DNA of 55,042 nucleotides from NCBI RefSeq assembly GCF_001574435.1, contig NZ_LOCN01000008.1, positions 1-55,042 on the forward strand. The letters run 5' to 3'. This stretch comes from Moritella sp. JT01. Lineage in GTDB: Bacteria > Pseudomonadota > Gammaproteobacteria > Enterobacterales > Moritellaceae. The notes beneath the pieces were generated by a model. That model saw only the letters and a list, made by a program, of their open reading frames with translations, searched no databases and was not told the origin of the DNA. Each line of letters opens with the position of its first letter. Within the stretch, counting starts at the first letter, position 1. Position numbers and translations under genes: made by a program. This document shows positions 12,492 through 22,201 of the stretch, one piece after another.

Positions 12492-14375
12492 TTATTTACT
12501 GAGTAGGTTTTGTTTTTTCAAATAAATTAACAGAATTGAAATCGCAGCAGGTGTGATACCTGAAATACGAGATGCCATACCAATCGTTTGTGGTTTAACG
12601 TCGACTAACTTAGCAATAACCTCATTAGAAAGACCTTTAATTTTTGCGTAATCTAAATCCGTTGGTAACAAGGTATTTTCATGACGCAATTGCTTTTCAA
12701 TCTCAGCTTTCTGACGGTTAATATAACCTTCATACTTAATCGTAATTTCAACTTGTTCTGCAGCAGATTCATGTTGCAGTTTAGGACCCAGCTCTTCAAT
12801 TGTCATCAAGGCGTTATAGGTTACTTCAGGACGACGAACAAGATCTTCTAATGTATGTTCACGTGATAATGGTTTAGCCAGTAATGCATTGATCTTATCC
12901 GCAAATGCTTTATTCGGATTGATCCAAGTAGAACGTAAACGTTGTTGCTCCAGTTCAATAGCTTCCATTTTCTCGTTAAATACTTGCCAGCGATGATCAT
13001 CAACTAAACCGAGTTCACGACCTTGCTCCGTTAAACGAGAATCCGCGTTGTCTTCACGCAGTAATAAGCGGTATTCAGCACGACTGGTAAACATACGGTA
13101 CGGTTCTTTGGTCCCTAATGTTGCAAGATCGTCGACTAACACACCCAAGTAAGCCTGATCACGGCGTGGATGCCATGTATCTTCTTCTCGTGCTGTGCGT
13201 GCTGCATTTAAACCAGCAAGTAGCCCTTGTGCCGCGGCTTCTTCATAACCAGTGGTACCGTTAATTTGACCCGCGAAGAACAAGCCTTCGATAAATTTAC
13301 TTTCTAACGTCAACTTAAGATCGCGGGGATCGAAGTAATCATACTCGATCGCATAACCAGGGCGAGTAATATGGGCATTCTCTAAACCGCGGATCGAACG
13401 AACAAGATCGACTTGTACATCATACGGTAAACTTGTTGAGATGCCGTTAGGGTAAACTTCATGTGTTGTTAAGCCTTCAGGCTCGATAAAAATCTGATGC
13501 GATTCTTTATCTGCAAATCGCGTGATCTTATCTTCGATCGATGGACAATAACGCGGTCCAATGCCTTCAATCACACCTGTGTACATTGGGCTACGATCCA
13601 TACCACTGCGGATCACATCATGGGTCTTATTATTAGTATGGGTAATGTAACAAGGTATCTGTTGTGGATGATCTTTACGGCTACCTACGAAAGAAAATAC
13701 CGGTGTAGGATCATCACCGTGTTGTTCTTCCATCACAGAGAAATCAATTGTACGACCATCGATACGAGGCGGTGTGCCCGTTTTCAAACGACCAGTACGG
13801 ATAGGCAATTCGCGTAAACGTGCAGCTAACGAAACGGAGGCAGGATCACCAGCTCGGCCACCCGCATAGTTCTGTAAGCCAATGTGGATAAGCCCATCAA
13901 GGAATGTACCAACCGTCAATACCACTGATTTCGCTTTAAACTTAAGTCCTGTTTGCGTGACAACACCAACAACACGATCGTTTTCAATAATAAGATCATC
14001 AACAGATTGTTGAAATATAGTTAAGTTTTGCTGATTTTCAAGTTTTTGGCGTACTGCTGATTTATACAATAAACGATCCGCTTGTGCACGTGTTGCTCGA
14101 ACTGCAGGACCTTTACTTGAATTTAATGTTCTAAATTGGATACCACCGAGGTCTGTGGCTTGGCCCATGATACCGCCTAGTGCATCAATTTCTTTAACCA
14201 AGTGACCTTTACCAATACCACCGATGGCTGGATTACATGACATATGTCCAAGCGTATCGATGTTATGGGTTAATAATAATGTATTTCGTCCCATACGAGC
14301 AGCAGCAGAAGCAGCTTCTGTGCCAGCATGTCCGCCACCTACGACGATAACTTCAAATTGTTCATGGTATGCCAT
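12492..14375 (-). CDS. mnmG: tRNA uridine-34 carboxymethylaminomethyl modification enzyme, FAD subunit
   Basis: MnmG (GidA) works in complex with MnmE to install the cmnm5 group on wobble U34 of certain tRNAs, using FAD, NADH and methylene-tetrahydrofolate. The FAD-binding [10 protein letters not shown] motif begins at residue 13, with further family signatures such as [22 protein letters not shown]. The C-terminal helical domain binds MnmE. Length is 627 residues, near the E. coli value of 629. It is transcribed away from oriC, which lies immediately upstream. The partner mnmE is encoded 2.2 kb away on the other side of oriC. Confidence 0.97.
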   Translation of the reverse strand: MAYHEQFEVIVVGGGHAGTEAASAAARMGRNTLLLTHNIDTLGHMSCNPAIGGIGKGHLVKEIDALGGIMGQATDLGGIQFRTLNSSKGPAVRATRAQADRLLYKSAVRQKLENQQNLTIFQQSVDDLIIENDRVVGVVTQTGLKFKAKSVVLTVGTFLDGLIHIGLQNYAGGRAGDPASVSLAARLRELPIRTGRLKTGTPPRIDGRTIDFSVMEEQHGDDPTPVFSFVGSRKDHPQQIPCYITHTNNKTHDVIRSGMDRSPMYTGVIEGIGPRYCPSIEDKITRFADKESHQIFIEPEGLTTHEVYPNGISTSLPYDVQVDLVRSIRGLENAHITRPGYAIEYDYFDPRDLKLTLESKFIEGLFFAGQINGTTGYEEAAAQGLLAGLNAARTAREEDTWHPRRDQAYLGVLVDDLATLGTKEPYRMFTSRAEYRLLLREDNADSRLTEQGRELGLVDDHRWQVFNEKMEAIELEQQRLRSTWINPNKAFADKINALLAKPLSREHTLEDLVRRPEVTYNALMTIEELGPKLQHESAAEQVEITIKYEGYINRQKAEIEKQLRHENTLLPTDLDYAKIKGLSNEVIAKLVDVKPQTIGMASRISGITPAAISILLIYLKKQNLLSK

Positions 14376-14448
14376 GTATCACCTCGGTTTTATTTGGCGG
14401 ATATATTCAGAGCGGCACAGTTTACGGTTTTCTCTAACAGATGCAAAT

Positions 14449-14735
14449 GATCTTAAATATATTTTTTATTTAGATCTAACTGTTGATCTTAAGATCTTAT
14501 AAGAGATCTTATTAGATCTATTATTAAGGGAGCCTTGATCTGTTGATAACCCTCTTTGATCTAGAAAGATCATGCGTTTAGCTGCGATCACTTACTGTTA
14601 GTAAGGGTTGTGCTTGTTACGTATAAGTTGGGTATAAATAGCCGAGTTATACACAGGCCGTTGGGGAACTGATTTATTCTACAAGGATAACTATAGGTTG
14701 ATCACAAGAAAGATCTATAGTTATCCACAGAAAAT
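14449..14735. other. oriC: Chromosomal replication origin oriC
   Basis: The mnmG-mioC gap has the structure of an enterobacterial-type oriC. An AT-rich unwinding region holds 13-mer-like repeats, GATCTTATTAGAT at 14505-14517 and GATCTATTATTAA at 14515-14527. DnaA boxes follow: TGTTGATAA at 14541-14549 (R1 position), TTATACACA at 14647-14655 (R2-like), CAAGGATAA at 14682-14690 (R3-like) and a perfect TTATCCACA at 14721-14729 (R4). I count about 13 GATC sites between 14449 and 14755, the substrate for Dam methylation and SeqA. Order and spacing parallel E. coli oriC, and the gidA-oriC-mioC context is conserved. The exact limits are approximate. Confidence 0.95.
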
Positions 14736-14764
14736 AAAAATAAAAAAATACGATCATGGTTATA

Positions 14765-15214
14765 TTATAGCCATTTTTTAGACCATTCAGGGAACCATAT
14801 GTCGATCGCATCTTCAGGGATCGGCGTTTCCAGCGTGCAAATTTCGAGTGTGATCGCCACTTTTTCGGCATTCAATTGTGTTAATTGACGATCGATCATG
14901 TGTCCTGCATTGCAAAATTGATCATAAGACTTAGAGCCTAGTGCGATCACGCTGTATTTTATCGAGCTTAAATCGGGATTGTTTTGTGCGAGTTGTTGTG
15001 CGAAAAGGGCGATATTTTCTGGGTAATCACCAGCGCCATGGGTTGCAGTACAGATGATCCAAGGGTTGTTTTTGTTGATCGGTAAGTCTTTTAGTTGAGG
15101 ATCGAGGTGTATATTGGCTTTGAAGCCTTGATCAACGAGCTTCTCTGCTAAATGATCAGCTACATATTCAGCTGATCCCAAGGTCGTACCGACAATAATT
15201 TCGAATGTATACAT
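14765..15214 (-). CDS. mioC: Flavodoxin-like protein MioC
   Basis: MioC is a small FMN-binding flavodoxin-fold protein next to oriC. In E. coli it has been linked to biotin synthase activity, and its transcription runs into the origin. The 149-residue protein shows the N-terminal phosphate-binding loop TTLGSAEY (about residues 10-17) and the CTATHGAGDYPENI and ALGSKSYDQFC segments of the flavodoxin family. It is transcribed toward oriC exactly as in E. coli. Its upstream region is shared with the divergent HDOD gene. Confidence 0.93.
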   Translation of the reverse strand: MYTFEIIVGTTLGSAEYVADHLAEKLVDQGFKANIHLDPQLKDLPINKNNPWIICTATHGAGDYPENIALFAQQLAQNNPDLSSIKYSVIALGSKSYDQFCNAGHMIDRQLTQLNAEKVAITLEICTLETPIPEDAIDIWFPEWSKKWL

Positions 15215-15305
15215 GGTTTTCTCTTATTTAATGGTTTATTCCGATAGTTTTATTGTAAAATATCATCAACAATTATTATTTTATTTATTGCTGATTAAGG
15301 CGCTT

Positions 15306-16343
15306 ATGGCTTCATTATTTCAACGTTTTCTTAATGTATTTGGGAACTCCAAAGCGACAGAGAAAGCAACATCCACTTCCCCTAAACCTGTAATTAATAA
15401 CATTGCTACACCTAGAGTCAGTATACCTGATGTCGCTGTGAGGAATGAGATAATTGATACCAGCTCGTTATTTTACGATCTGTTGTTTAATCATCAGGAG
15501 GTTAATGCAGAGGCAAGCCTAGGTTTGAACCCATTAGAAAAAAGTATTTTGCTTAAAGTCGAAGCAAGTGTAGGCCGTCCTGAAAACATTGTCTTGAATG
15601 TGGTAAGACTGCCTGCGGTATTACATAAAGTATCAAGCTTAATTGACAGTGATAATTATACTGCACAGCAGCTAGCTGCCTTGATTACGCAAGATCCTGC
15701 TCTGGCTGCGGATGTGATTAAGTTAGTTAATTCTGCGCACTATCAATTAGGCACTCAAGAAGTGACAAGTTTACAAGAAGCCGTTGTTCGTTTAGGTGGT
15801 TTGCAAATTAAGTCGATTGTATTGACGATCGTTATGCAAAATATAACCGAAATAAAGCCGATCTATTTTAAGTTGTTTGGTCAGTATTTATGGCAACATT
15901 CGCTAACCACTGCCTTGTGGGCAAAAAAGCTGGCGAAGAGTAGGGGAGGTGATCCTGATTTAGCATATTTCATTGGTTTGATCCATGATGTGGGTAAAAT
16001 TGCATTGTTTAAATTGATTGTGGATGAAATGAATATGAGTGATCCACAGTTTAGACCAAACTCCAAGTTATTCCGTCAAATGATGACGAAACATTCATTG
16101 CGTTTGTCTGCTCTGATAGCGCAATCTTGGCTGTTACCTGGGCCTGTGGTTAAAGCGTTATATGAACAGGTCGAATCTAGCTCTGTGATAGACCACACGG
16201 GGCCTGGTGAGCTATTAAGAGAGGCTAACTTATATAGTGAAATACACTTGCTATTAGCGCAGGGATATATCTCTCAGCAGCAGGCCAGTGAGTTTTGTCT
16301 CGATCATCAATTAGATATTAAAGTTTGTATTACTGGGATATAA
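15306..16343 (+). CDS. HDOD domain protein
   Basis: This 345-residue protein has an HDOD domain over roughly residues 98-290, with the ITQDPALAADVIKLVNSA segment and an HD pair in FIGLIHDVGKIALF (His227-Asp228). HDOD proteins are a regulatory relative of HD phosphohydrolases, often tied to signalling, and most lack catalysis. I cannot tell its activity. The open frame begins at 15213, inside the mioC 5' end. I chose ATG 15306 because of an AAGG ribosome site seven bases upstream and because the extra 31 residues look like translated intergenic DNA. It is divergent from mioC and convergent with mnmE. Confidence 0.85.
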   Translation: MASLFQRFLNVFGNSKATEKATSTSPKPVINNIATPRVSIPDVAVRNEIIDTSSLFYDLLFNHQEVNAEASLGLNPLEKSILLKVEASVGRPENIVLNVVRLPAVLHKVSSLIDSDNYTAQQLAALITQDPALAADVIKLVNSAHYQLGTQEVTSLQEAVVRLGGLQIKSIVLTIVMQNITEIKPIYFKLFGQYLWQHSLTTALWAKKLAKSRGGDPDLAYFIGLIHDVGKIALFKLIVDEMNMSDPQFRPNSKLFRQMMTKHSLRLSALIAQSWLLPGPVVKALYEQVESSSVIDHTGPGELLREANLYSEIHLLLAQGYISQQQASEFCLDHQLDIKVCITGI

Positions 16344-16344
16344 A

Positions 16345-16364
16345 GTCGATTTTTTTATCGACTA
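16345..16364 (+). terminator. Hairpin after the HDOD gene
   Basis: AGTCGAT and ATCGACT form a 7-bp stem around a T6 loop directly after the HDOD stop codon. The sequence after it is AAAACTC rather than a T-run, so terminator function is uncertain. Confidence 0.35.
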
Positions 16365-16458
16365 AAACTCATTTTTAAGGTCTAAAAAAATGCTTTACAA
16401 AGCCAGTATATTTACAGTTGTAGTTGTTATTATAGTTGTTATTCAGCGGGGTTAAGTT

Positions 16459-16574
16459 GTGGGTAACTCTGTGGATGGGTTTGTAATAAGGATCTTGTTG
16501 AATCGTTGCTGAAGTGTATTGGGTGTGGGCAATCATGATCTTACTTTAACGGTAAATTGTGATGTTGTGGATAA
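16459..16574. promoter_or_regulatory. DnaA-box cluster between HDOD gene and mnmE
   Basis: A perfect DnaA box on the minus strand (TGTGGATAA, reverse complement TTATCCACA) lies at 16566-16574. Two weaker relatives in the same orientation are TGTGGGTAA at 16459-16467 and TGTGGATGG at 16470-16478. They sit in a 273-base gap between convergent genes, about 1.8 kb from oriC. Binding is inferred from the motif only. Confidence 0.5.
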
Positions 16575-16604
16575 AGTGATGATCCCAATTAGGATCATCA
16601 CTTT
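16573..16604. terminator. Terminator downstream of mnmE
   Basis: A 12-bp stem AAGTGATGATCC / GGATCATCACTT with a six-base loop lies just past the mnmE stop. On the plus strand it is followed by TTATTTTGCTTTTTT, and on the minus strand by a short T-run. It could serve both convergent genes. Confidence 0.65.
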
Positions 16605-16616
16605 TATTTTGCTTTT

Positions 16617-17981
16617 TTATTTACCGATACAGAATGAGGTAAAGATGCGACCAAGAAGATCATCTGAAGTGAACTCGCCTGTGATTTCTGAAAGTTGTTC
16701 TTGCGCTAAGCGTAGCTCTTCTGCTAGCAGCTCTCCTGCCATGTAAACTTCAAGTTGTAGTTTACCTACCTGCAGATGCTCATAGGCTTTTTCTATCGCA
16801 TCTAAGTGCCGACGTCGAGCTATAAAGCCACCTTCTGTATTACTTTGATAACCCATGCATTCTTTTAAATGGGCCTTTAATTCGTCTAAACCCAGGTGTT
16901 CTTTTGCTGATATTTTAAAAACAGGGTGACCATGATCGTCACCTGTTGTTAAGGTTTCACCGGTTAGATCCATTTTATTTCTGATCACGGTAAGTCCGAT
17001 CGACGAAGGTAGACGATCAATGAAATCTGGCCAGATTTCGGCAGGATCCGTTGCGTCTGTGGTTGTACCATCGACCATGAATAATACTTGATCCGCATTA
17101 TTGATCTCTTCCCAAGCGCGTTCAATACCTATTTGTTCAACACGATCAGGGCTCTCGCGTAAACCCGCGGTATCAATAATATGTAATGGCATGCCATCAA
17201 TGTGGATATGTTCGCGTAATACGTCGCGTGTTGTACCTGCGATGTCGGTGACGATAGCGGACTCTTTACCTGCTAATGCATTTAGCAAACTTGATTTTCC
17301 GGCGTTAGGACGACCAGCAATCACGACCTTCATGCCTTCGCGAATAATGCTACCTTGTTTTGCTTCTTTTTGTACTGCGGTAAGGTTATCAATGATTTTA
17401 TATAATGCTTGAGAAATTTTACCGTCAGCAAGGAAGTCGACTTCTTCTTCAGGAAAATCAATCGACGCTTCAACATAAATACGTAAGTGAATTAAACTTT
17501 CGGTTAGGGTATTAATTTTTTTCGAGAACTCACCTTGTAGTGAATTCATTGCTGATTTGACTGCGCGTTCAGAGGTTGCATCAATTAAATCGGCAATTGC
17601 TTCTGCTTGGGTTAAATCCATTTTGTCGTTGAGGAATGCACGCTCTGAAAACTCACCCGGGCGGGCCATTCTAATGCCATCAATTTTAAGGATTCGGCGC
17701 ATTAGCATATCCATGATCACAGGACCGCCATGGCCTTGTAATTCTAAAACATCTTCACCTGTAAATGAATTAGGCGCTTTGAACAAGATGGCAATACCTT
17801 GATCTATGGTTTGTTGTTCTTCATCCAGGAAAGATAAGTAATCGGCTTTACGCACTGCGGGCAATTTATTTAAAACTGTCTGTGCGACTAACTCGGTTTT
17901 TGGGCCTGAGATACGAATAATACCAACACCACCTCGTCCTGGCGGTGTGGCTTGTGCAATGATTGTTTCATTAGTTAGCAT
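16617..17981 (-). CDS. mnmE: tRNA modification GTPase MnmE
   Basis: MnmE (TrmE) is the GTPase partner of MnmG in cmnm5U34 formation. The 454 residues comprise an N-terminal tetrahydrofolate-binding domain ([16 protein letters not shown]) and a helical domain. Inserted in the latter is a G domain with GRPNAGKS at 223-230, DTAG and NKMD. The C-terminal CIGK (451-454) holds the conserved cysteine of the family. It is the last of a minus-strand block rpmH-rnpA-yidD-yidC-mnmE and is separated from yidC by a terminator. Confidence 0.97.
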   Translation of the reverse strand: MLTNETIIAQATPPGRGGVGIIRISGPKTELVAQTVLNKLPAVRKADYLSFLDEEQQTIDQGIAILFKAPNSFTGEDVLELQGHGGPVIMDMLMRRILKIDGIRMARPGEFSERAFLNDKMDLTQAEAIADLIDATSERAVKSAMNSLQGEFSKKINTLTESLIHLRIYVEASIDFPEEEVDFLADGKISQALYKIIDNLTAVQKEAKQGSIIREGMKVVIAGRPNAGKSSLLNALAGKESAIVTDIAGTTRDVLREHIHIDGMPLHIIDTAGLRESPDRVEQIGIERAWEEINNADQVLFMVDGTTTDATDPAEIWPDFIDRLPSSIGLTVIRNKMDLTGETLTTGDDHGHPVFKISAKEHLGLDELKAHLKECMGYQSNTEGGFIARRRHLDAIEKAYEHLQVGKLQLEVYMAGELLAEELRLAQEQLSEITGEFTSDDLLGRIFTSFCIGK

Positions 17982-18014
17982 GTTATTACCCGAAGATAGT
18001 AGGTTTTTGAGATG

Positions 18015-18040
18015 AAAAAAGGCGGCACAAGGGCCGCCTT
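18015..18040 (-). terminator. Terminator after yidC
   Basis: On the minus strand AAGGCGGC-CCTTGT-GCCGCCTT followed by TTTTC forms a strong GC-rich hairpin about 17 bases past the yidC stop, between yidC and mnmE. Some read-through to mnmE remains possible. Confidence 0.75.
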
Positions 18041-18056
18041 GATAAGATTAGCAAGT

Positions 18057-19700
18057 TTATTTCTTGCTATGCAAACCTTGTTTTTCCAATGAGCGGAAAA
18101 TAATAGTTTGTTGGATAATTGTAACTACGTTACTCATTAACCAGTATAGAACTAGCCCTGCAGGGAACCACAAGAAGAAGAAAGTAAACATAACAGGCAT
18201 AAACTGCATTACTTTCTGCTGCATTGGATCCTGAACTTGTGTCGGAGACATTTTCTGGATCATGTACATAGTAACACCCATTAATAGGGGTAATACGTAG
18301 TACGGGTCTTGTGCTGATAAATCATTAATCCACAATGCGAATGGTGCGTGACGTAATTCCACACTTTCCATTAATGCCCAGTATAGTGAGATGAAAATAG
18401 GCATTTGGATGATCATTGGGAAACAACCACCTAATGGATTTACTTTCTCTTCTTTATACAATGCCATCATTGATTGCGACATTTTTTGTTTGTCGTCGCC
18501 ACATTTTTCACGTAATGCAGTCAGTTTTGGTTGCAGTAAACGCATTTTTGCCATTGACGTGTATTGCGCTTTGGTTAGCGGATACATTGCACCACGTACG
18601 GTAAACGTGATCATGATTACGGCAATACCCCAGTTACCCACTAAACCGTGGAAGAACTGTAACAGTTGGAATAATGGTTGTGCGATGAACCATAACCAGC
18701 TGTAGTCTACTGTTAGGTCAAGACCTTCAACTAATTCACCCATCTTATCTTGTAATTTTGGACCAACCCAAAGTTTTGCTGAGATAGTTTTTTCGCTGTT
18801 TGCTGCAATTGCTTCAACAGGTTGTTTGAAGCCGATAATTGCTTGACCTTTTGTAAAGTCAGTTCGGCCAATGTTCAAACTATAAAAATGATTTTGGCTA
18901 TCGCCTGGGATCCAAGCTGTTACAAAGTAATGCTGTAACATGCCAACCCAACCAGCTGTCGTTGTGCGGCTTAGGTTCGCATCGCTGATATCACCGAAAT
19001 CGTATTTTTCATAACGTTTATCAGTCGTCCCCAATGCTGCACCACGGTAAGCTTTCATCATCATGCTGCTACCTTGGTCTTCTGCAAGATCAATGTTTTG
19101 TTTTAATTGACCGTACATTTGTACCGAAATTGCATTCGCAGATTGGTTATTAATGTTGTAACTAACTTCAATGTCATAGCTGCCACGAGTTAGGGTAAAT
19201 ACTTTCGTAAATTGAACCCCATTAGCATCTGTATAAGACAGTGGGATACTTAATGTATCACCTGAAATCGTGAAGTTTTGCGCTGTCGTTGTATATTGTG
19301 GACGACCATTTGCGTTTGCATCTGGACCGTTTGCGCCAATAAGACCACTTTGTGCAACGTAAACATTTGTTGCATCATTTTGTAATAAGGTGAAACGTTC
19401 TTTAGCATCTAACTCTGTCGCATGCTCAAGTAAGTCCGCACGAACAATATCACCACCTAGCGTATCGATAGTTAGTTCAAGTACATCTGAGCTAATCGTG
19501 ATTAGGTTGTTTGATTGTTTGCTGTTTGGCGCATCAGTTGATGAGTCACTGCCTGCTGGTATATCGCCAGTTAAACCATTGGTGATCGCTTGAGTCGTTG
19601 TTGGTACTGCAACCGGGTTGTCTTTATTTTGCCACTCGGTGAATAGCAAAAAGCTGACAAACAATAATCCGATGACAAGTAAATTACGTTGGGATTCCAT
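18057..19700 (-). CDS. yidC: Membrane protein insertase YidC
   Basis: YidC inserts and folds inner-membrane proteins, alone or with SecYEG, including Fo subunits c and a. The 547-residue protein is the gram-negative long form. It has an N-terminal membrane anchor (residues 8-22), a large periplasmic beta-sandwich domain to about residue 340, then a five-helix core with the conserved [26 protein letters not shown] and [18 protein letters not shown] segments. It ends in a basic tail. It lies 7 bases after yidD in the conserved rpmH-rnpA-yidD-yidC order. Confidence 0.97.
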   Translation of the reverse strand: MESQRNLLVIGLLFVSFLLFTEWQNKDNPVAVPTTTQAITNGLTGDIPAGSDSSTDAPNSKQSNNLITISSDVLELTIDTLGGDIVRADLLEHATELDAKERFTLLQNDATNVYVAQSGLIGANGPDANANGRPQYTTTAQNFTISGDTLSIPLSYTDANGVQFTKVFTLTRGSYDIEVSYNINNQSANAISVQMYGQLKQNIDLAEDQGSSMMMKAYRGAALGTTDKRYEKYDFGDISDANLSRTTTAGWVGMLQHYFVTAWIPGDSQNHFYSLNIGRTDFTKGQAIIGFKQPVEAIAANSEKTISAKLWVGPKLQDKMGELVEGLDLTVDYSWLWFIAQPLFQLLQFFHGLVGNWGIAVIMITFTVRGAMYPLTKAQYTSMAKMRLLQPKLTALREKCGDDKQKMSQSMMALYKEEKVNPLGGCFPMIIQMPIFISLYWALMESVELRHAPFALWINDLSAQDPYYVLPLLMGVTMYMIQKMSPTQVQDPMQQKVMQFMPVMFTFFFLWFPAGLVLYWLMSNVVTIIQQTIIFRSLEKQGLHSKK

Positions 19701-19707
19701 AATCTAA

Positions 19708-19959
19708 TTAATCTCTTTGTTTGGGTTCTGGTACAGGATCGTAACCATGTTTATTACTAAAAGGATGACATATTAATAGACGTTTGGCTGTGAGCCAACA
19801 ACCTTTTGTAAATCCGTGGAGTTTTATTGATTCTATCGCGTATTGAGAACACGTTGGAGTGAAGCGACAGCGAGGCCCAATCATCGGACTAATGAATAAT
19901 TGGTACCCTCGTATTAATTTGGTGCCTAACCATTGCAGCGGCGACAAAGTTTGCGCCAT
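19708..19959 (-). CDS. yidD: Membrane protein insertion efficiency factor YidD
   Basis: YidD is a small protein that assists YidC-dependent insertion. The 83 residues contain the family core [22 protein letters not shown]-like segment (conserved [10 protein letters not shown] at about residues 31-40), preceded by an amphipathic N-terminal helix. Its start lies 34 bases inside the rnpA 3' end in another frame, a compact arrangement common in this locus. The ATG at 19959 gives the [11 protein letters not shown] start, comparable to E. coli MAPPLSPG. Confidence 0.93.
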   Translation of the reverse strand: MAQTLSPLQWLGTKLIRGYQLFISPMIGPRCRFTPTCSQYAIESIKLHGFTKGCWLTAKRLLICHPFSNKHGYDPVPEPKQRD

Positions 19960-20282
19960 AACTTCTCCAATAATGCATCGATTTCTGCATTTTCCAAGTT
20001 TGCAATACCTGATTTAGCGATAACCACGATATCAACATTAGGAAAATCATGTTGGCGTGTCCGAAAACTTTCTCTGAATAGACGTTTAACTCGGTTACGG
20101 CCGACAGCAAGTTTAATCGCTTTTTTAGGTACAGCTAAACCAAGACGAGGATGTCCAAGTGAGTTATTTTTGGCAAGTATAGTTATATGAGGTGAGGCTG
20201 ATCGCACAGGGTCTGCGAATACGTTTTTGAAGTGTTCGGGAGTTAACAAGCGTAACTCCCGAGGAAAGCTCTTATCTATCAC
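19926..20282 (-). CDS. rnpA: Ribonuclease P protein component
   Basis: RnpA is the basic protein subunit that, with the catalytic M1 RNA, trims 5' leaders from pre-tRNAs. The 118-residue protein has the RNR motif [14 protein letters not shown] starting at residue 61 and the upstream [15 protein letters not shown] strand typical of the family. It is immediately downstream of rpmH (9-base gap) and overlaps yidD. Confidence 0.96.
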   Translation of the reverse strand: MIDKSFPRELRLLTPEHFKNVFADPVRSASPHITILAKNNSLGHPRLGLAVPKKAIKLAVGRNRVKRLFRESFRTRQHDFPNVDIVVIAKSGIANLENAEIDALLEKLWRKLCRRCNG

Positions 20283-20291
20283 GTCTGATAA

Positions 20292-20426
20292 TTAAGCGCT
20301 TAAAGTCTTACGACCTTTTGCACGGCGACGTGCAAGAACCTTACGGCCACCTACAGTTGCTTTACGTGCGCGGAAACCGTGTGAACGTTTACGCTTAAGG
20401 TTACTTGGTTGAAAAGTACGTTTCAT
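20292..20426 (-). CDS. rpmH: 50S ribosomal protein L34
   Basis: L34 is a very small, highly basic large-subunit ribosomal protein. Translation of the minus strand from the ATG at 20426 gives 44 residues starting [18 protein letters not shown], continuing through [21 protein letters not shown] and ending KTLSA, essentially the gammaproteobacterial consensus. It is the promoter-proximal gene of the rpmH-rnpA-yidD-yidC cluster. Confidence 0.97.
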   Translation of the reverse strand: MKRTFQPSNLKRKRSHGFRARKATVGGRKVLARRRAKGRKTLSA

Positions 20427-20521
20427 AGCTTTATCCGTTATAAAATTAACTGTACAGTTATGTTGAGTTAGCCAAGAAATAATGACCGGTCGTCAACTTG
20501 ACTAACACAAAAAGAGGCGGA

Positions 20522-20550
20522 ATTTTAATCATTCTTGTAAAACAAGTCAA
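20522..20550 (-). promoter_or_regulatory. Promoter of rpmH-rnpA (sigma70)
   Basis: On the minus strand TTGACT (20545-20550), a 17-base spacer and TAAAAT (20522-20527) lie about 95 bases upstream of the rpmH ATG. This is the strongest -35/-10 pair in the rpmH upstream region. Confidence 0.7.
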
Positions 20551-20799
20551 TAATTAATCAATACTCGCCTCGTGAAAATAGCAATATCTTACTTAAATTC
20601 GATATTCTCGGCCGATTATTATGCGATTGGATACATGAAATAATAGGCTAAATTCCTATCTATATAGATAAAAATTATAATTCGGTTTAATAATTGCTGT
20701 TATTCCAATCTGATCACAAGGGATCAAGCGGGGAATTATACAGGCTATTTACTAACTAACAAGTCAGCGCTGCTAATTTATCCACTTTATAACGTCTGA
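20551..20799. other. Non-coding gap between rpmH promoter and the ABC operon
   Basis: This AT-rich interval has no convincing ORF. A short inverted repeat TTGATC/GATCAG at about 20720-20736 could form a small hairpin after the ABC ATPase gene, but there is no T-run, so I do not call a terminator. No DnaA box was found. Confidence 0.4.
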
Positions 20800-21534
20800 T
20801 TATTGATTTACTCGCTGTAAAAATGTACGAGTACGAGGATCTTGCGGGTTATTAAAGATCATATCCGCGGATCCTTGTTCAATAATCTGACCTTGGTCCA
20901 TAAAAATCACCCGGTCTGCGATTTCTTTTGCAAATTGCATTTCGTGCGTCACGATTAGCATCGTTTGCTTTTGTTTGGCTAATTTCCGCATTAATCCGAG
21001 TACTTCGCCCACCCATTCAGGGTCTAACGCTGAGGTTGGTTCATCAAATAAGATTACTTTGCTTTGTGCCGCCATTGCTCGTGCTATGCCGATACGTTGT
21101 TGCTGTCCTCCTGACAGTGAAGAAGGGTAACTGTCTTTTTTATCGGTTAAACCAATGCTTTTTAGGATAGTAAGCGCTTCCTTTCTGGCGACTTCTGCCG
21201 ATTTACCTCGGACGGTAATCAAGCCCTCTGTAATGTTCTCGAGTGCGGTTTTATTGGCAAACAGTGCATAGTTTTGAAATACGAAGGCGGTTTTTTTACG
21301 CAGTTCTGTAATTTGTTTTTTAGTGGCAGTGTTGGCATCAACAACTAAATCATCAATGGTAATCTTCGCGCTGGTTGGCTGTTCTAGAAAATTAAGACAA
21401 CGTAATAGCGTTGATTTACCTGTGCCTGAAGGGCCAATAATAACCGTGGTTTCACCTTCTTTGATATCTAAATCAATTTTGCGTAAAACCACGTTATCAC
21501 CAAAATGCTTACTTAAATTAGCTACTTTGATCAT
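20800..21534 (-). CDS. Polar amino acid ABC transporter, ATP-binding protein
   Basis: This is the ATPase of an importer of the polar amino-acid (GlnQ/TcyC-like) family. The 244 residues contain Walker [10 protein letters not shown] at 34-42, the signature [16 protein letters not shown], Walker [13 protein letters not shown] and the H-loop IVTHEM. It is the last gene of an SBP-permease-ATPase operon, starting 1 base after the permease stop. Substrate cannot be set from the ATPase. The operon sits between rpmH and dnaA, the same place as an amino-acid ABC operon in Vibrio cholerae (from memory). Confidence 0.92.
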   Translation of the reverse strand: MIKVANLSKHFGDNVVLRKIDLDIKEGETTVIIGPSGTGKSTLLRCLNFLEQPTSAKITIDDLVVDANTATKKQITELRKKTAFVFQNYALFANKTALENITEGLITVRGKSAEVARKEALTILKSIGLTDKKDSYPSSLSGGQQQRIGIARAMAAQSKVILFDEPTSALDPEWVGEVLGLMRKLAKQKQTMLIVTHEMQFAKEIADRVIFMDQGQIIEQGSADMIFNNPQDPRTRTFLQRVNQ

Positions 21535-21535
21535 G

Positions 21536-22201
21536 TTAATAGGCCTTGTTGAGGTAACGTTCTAAATGTACTTGCATTTGGGTAAAGACGAGTACCACAG
21601 CCCAGTAAATTAGCGCCACAGCCAGGTAGCTTTCGAAGAAGTAAAAACTTGATGACGCTTCCATCTGCGTTTTTGCCATGATCTCGGTAACACCTAACGT
21701 AAATGCCAAAGATGTGCTTTTGATCATATCGATAAAGTAATTCATCAATGATGGTGTCGCAATACGTGCAGCTTGTGGGAGCACTATACGGCGCATCGCT
21801 TGACTCGAGGTCATTCCGATACTGAGTGCGGCTTCCATCTGTGATTTATCCACCGCCATGATTGCAGCGCGAATACTTTCAGCTTTGTAAGCTGCAAAGT
21901 GCAGGGTTAATCCAATCACGGACGCGGTAAAGGCATCCATGTGGATCAATATTGGGAATACTCGCGGCAGACCGTAATACAGCAAGAATAACTGTACAAG
22001 GAGCGGGGTGCCACGAAAGAAAGAAATAAATAACATCGCTAATTGATTGAGCACAGGTATTTTGAACGTGCGTACAACCGCTAAGCCAATGGCTATTATC
22101 AGGGCGAAAACGACACCAATCAGTGCCATCTGCATGGTTGTTCCCAAATACTTAAGTAGTATCGGGAACAGATTTAGCATGTACTCAAAATTAAATTGCA
22201 T
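21536..22201 (-). CDS. Polar amino acid ABC transporter, permease
   Basis: This 221-residue inner-membrane protein has about five hydrophobic helices and the HisM/GlnP-type permease features. These are the early [10 protein letters not shown]-like loop (here [21 protein letters not shown]) and the EAA coupling segment ([22 protein letters not shown]) that docks on the ATPase. The gene starts directly after the stop of the binding-protein gene. With only one permease, the transporter probably works as a homodimer. Confidence 0.92.
   Translation of the reverse strand: MQFNFEYMLNLFPILLKYLGTTMQMALIGVVFALIIAIGLAVVRTFKIPVLNQLAMLFISFFRGTPLLVQLFLLYYGLPRVFPILIHMDAFTASVIGLTLHFAAYKAESIRAAIMAVDKSQMEAALSIGMTSSQAMRRIVLPQAARIATPSLMNYFIDMIKSTSLAFTLGVTEIMAKTQMEASSSFYFFESYLAVALIYWAVVLVFTQMQVHLERYLNKAY

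Noticed and set aside
12860-12865. CACGTG core in mnmG as a parS candidate
   Set aside because: The flanks (TGTTCACGTGATAA) do not match the 16-base parS palindrome.
19889-20110. 73-codon minus-strand open frame between rnpA and yidD
   Set aside because: A third frame over rnpA and yidD, both of which are clear. No family resemblance.
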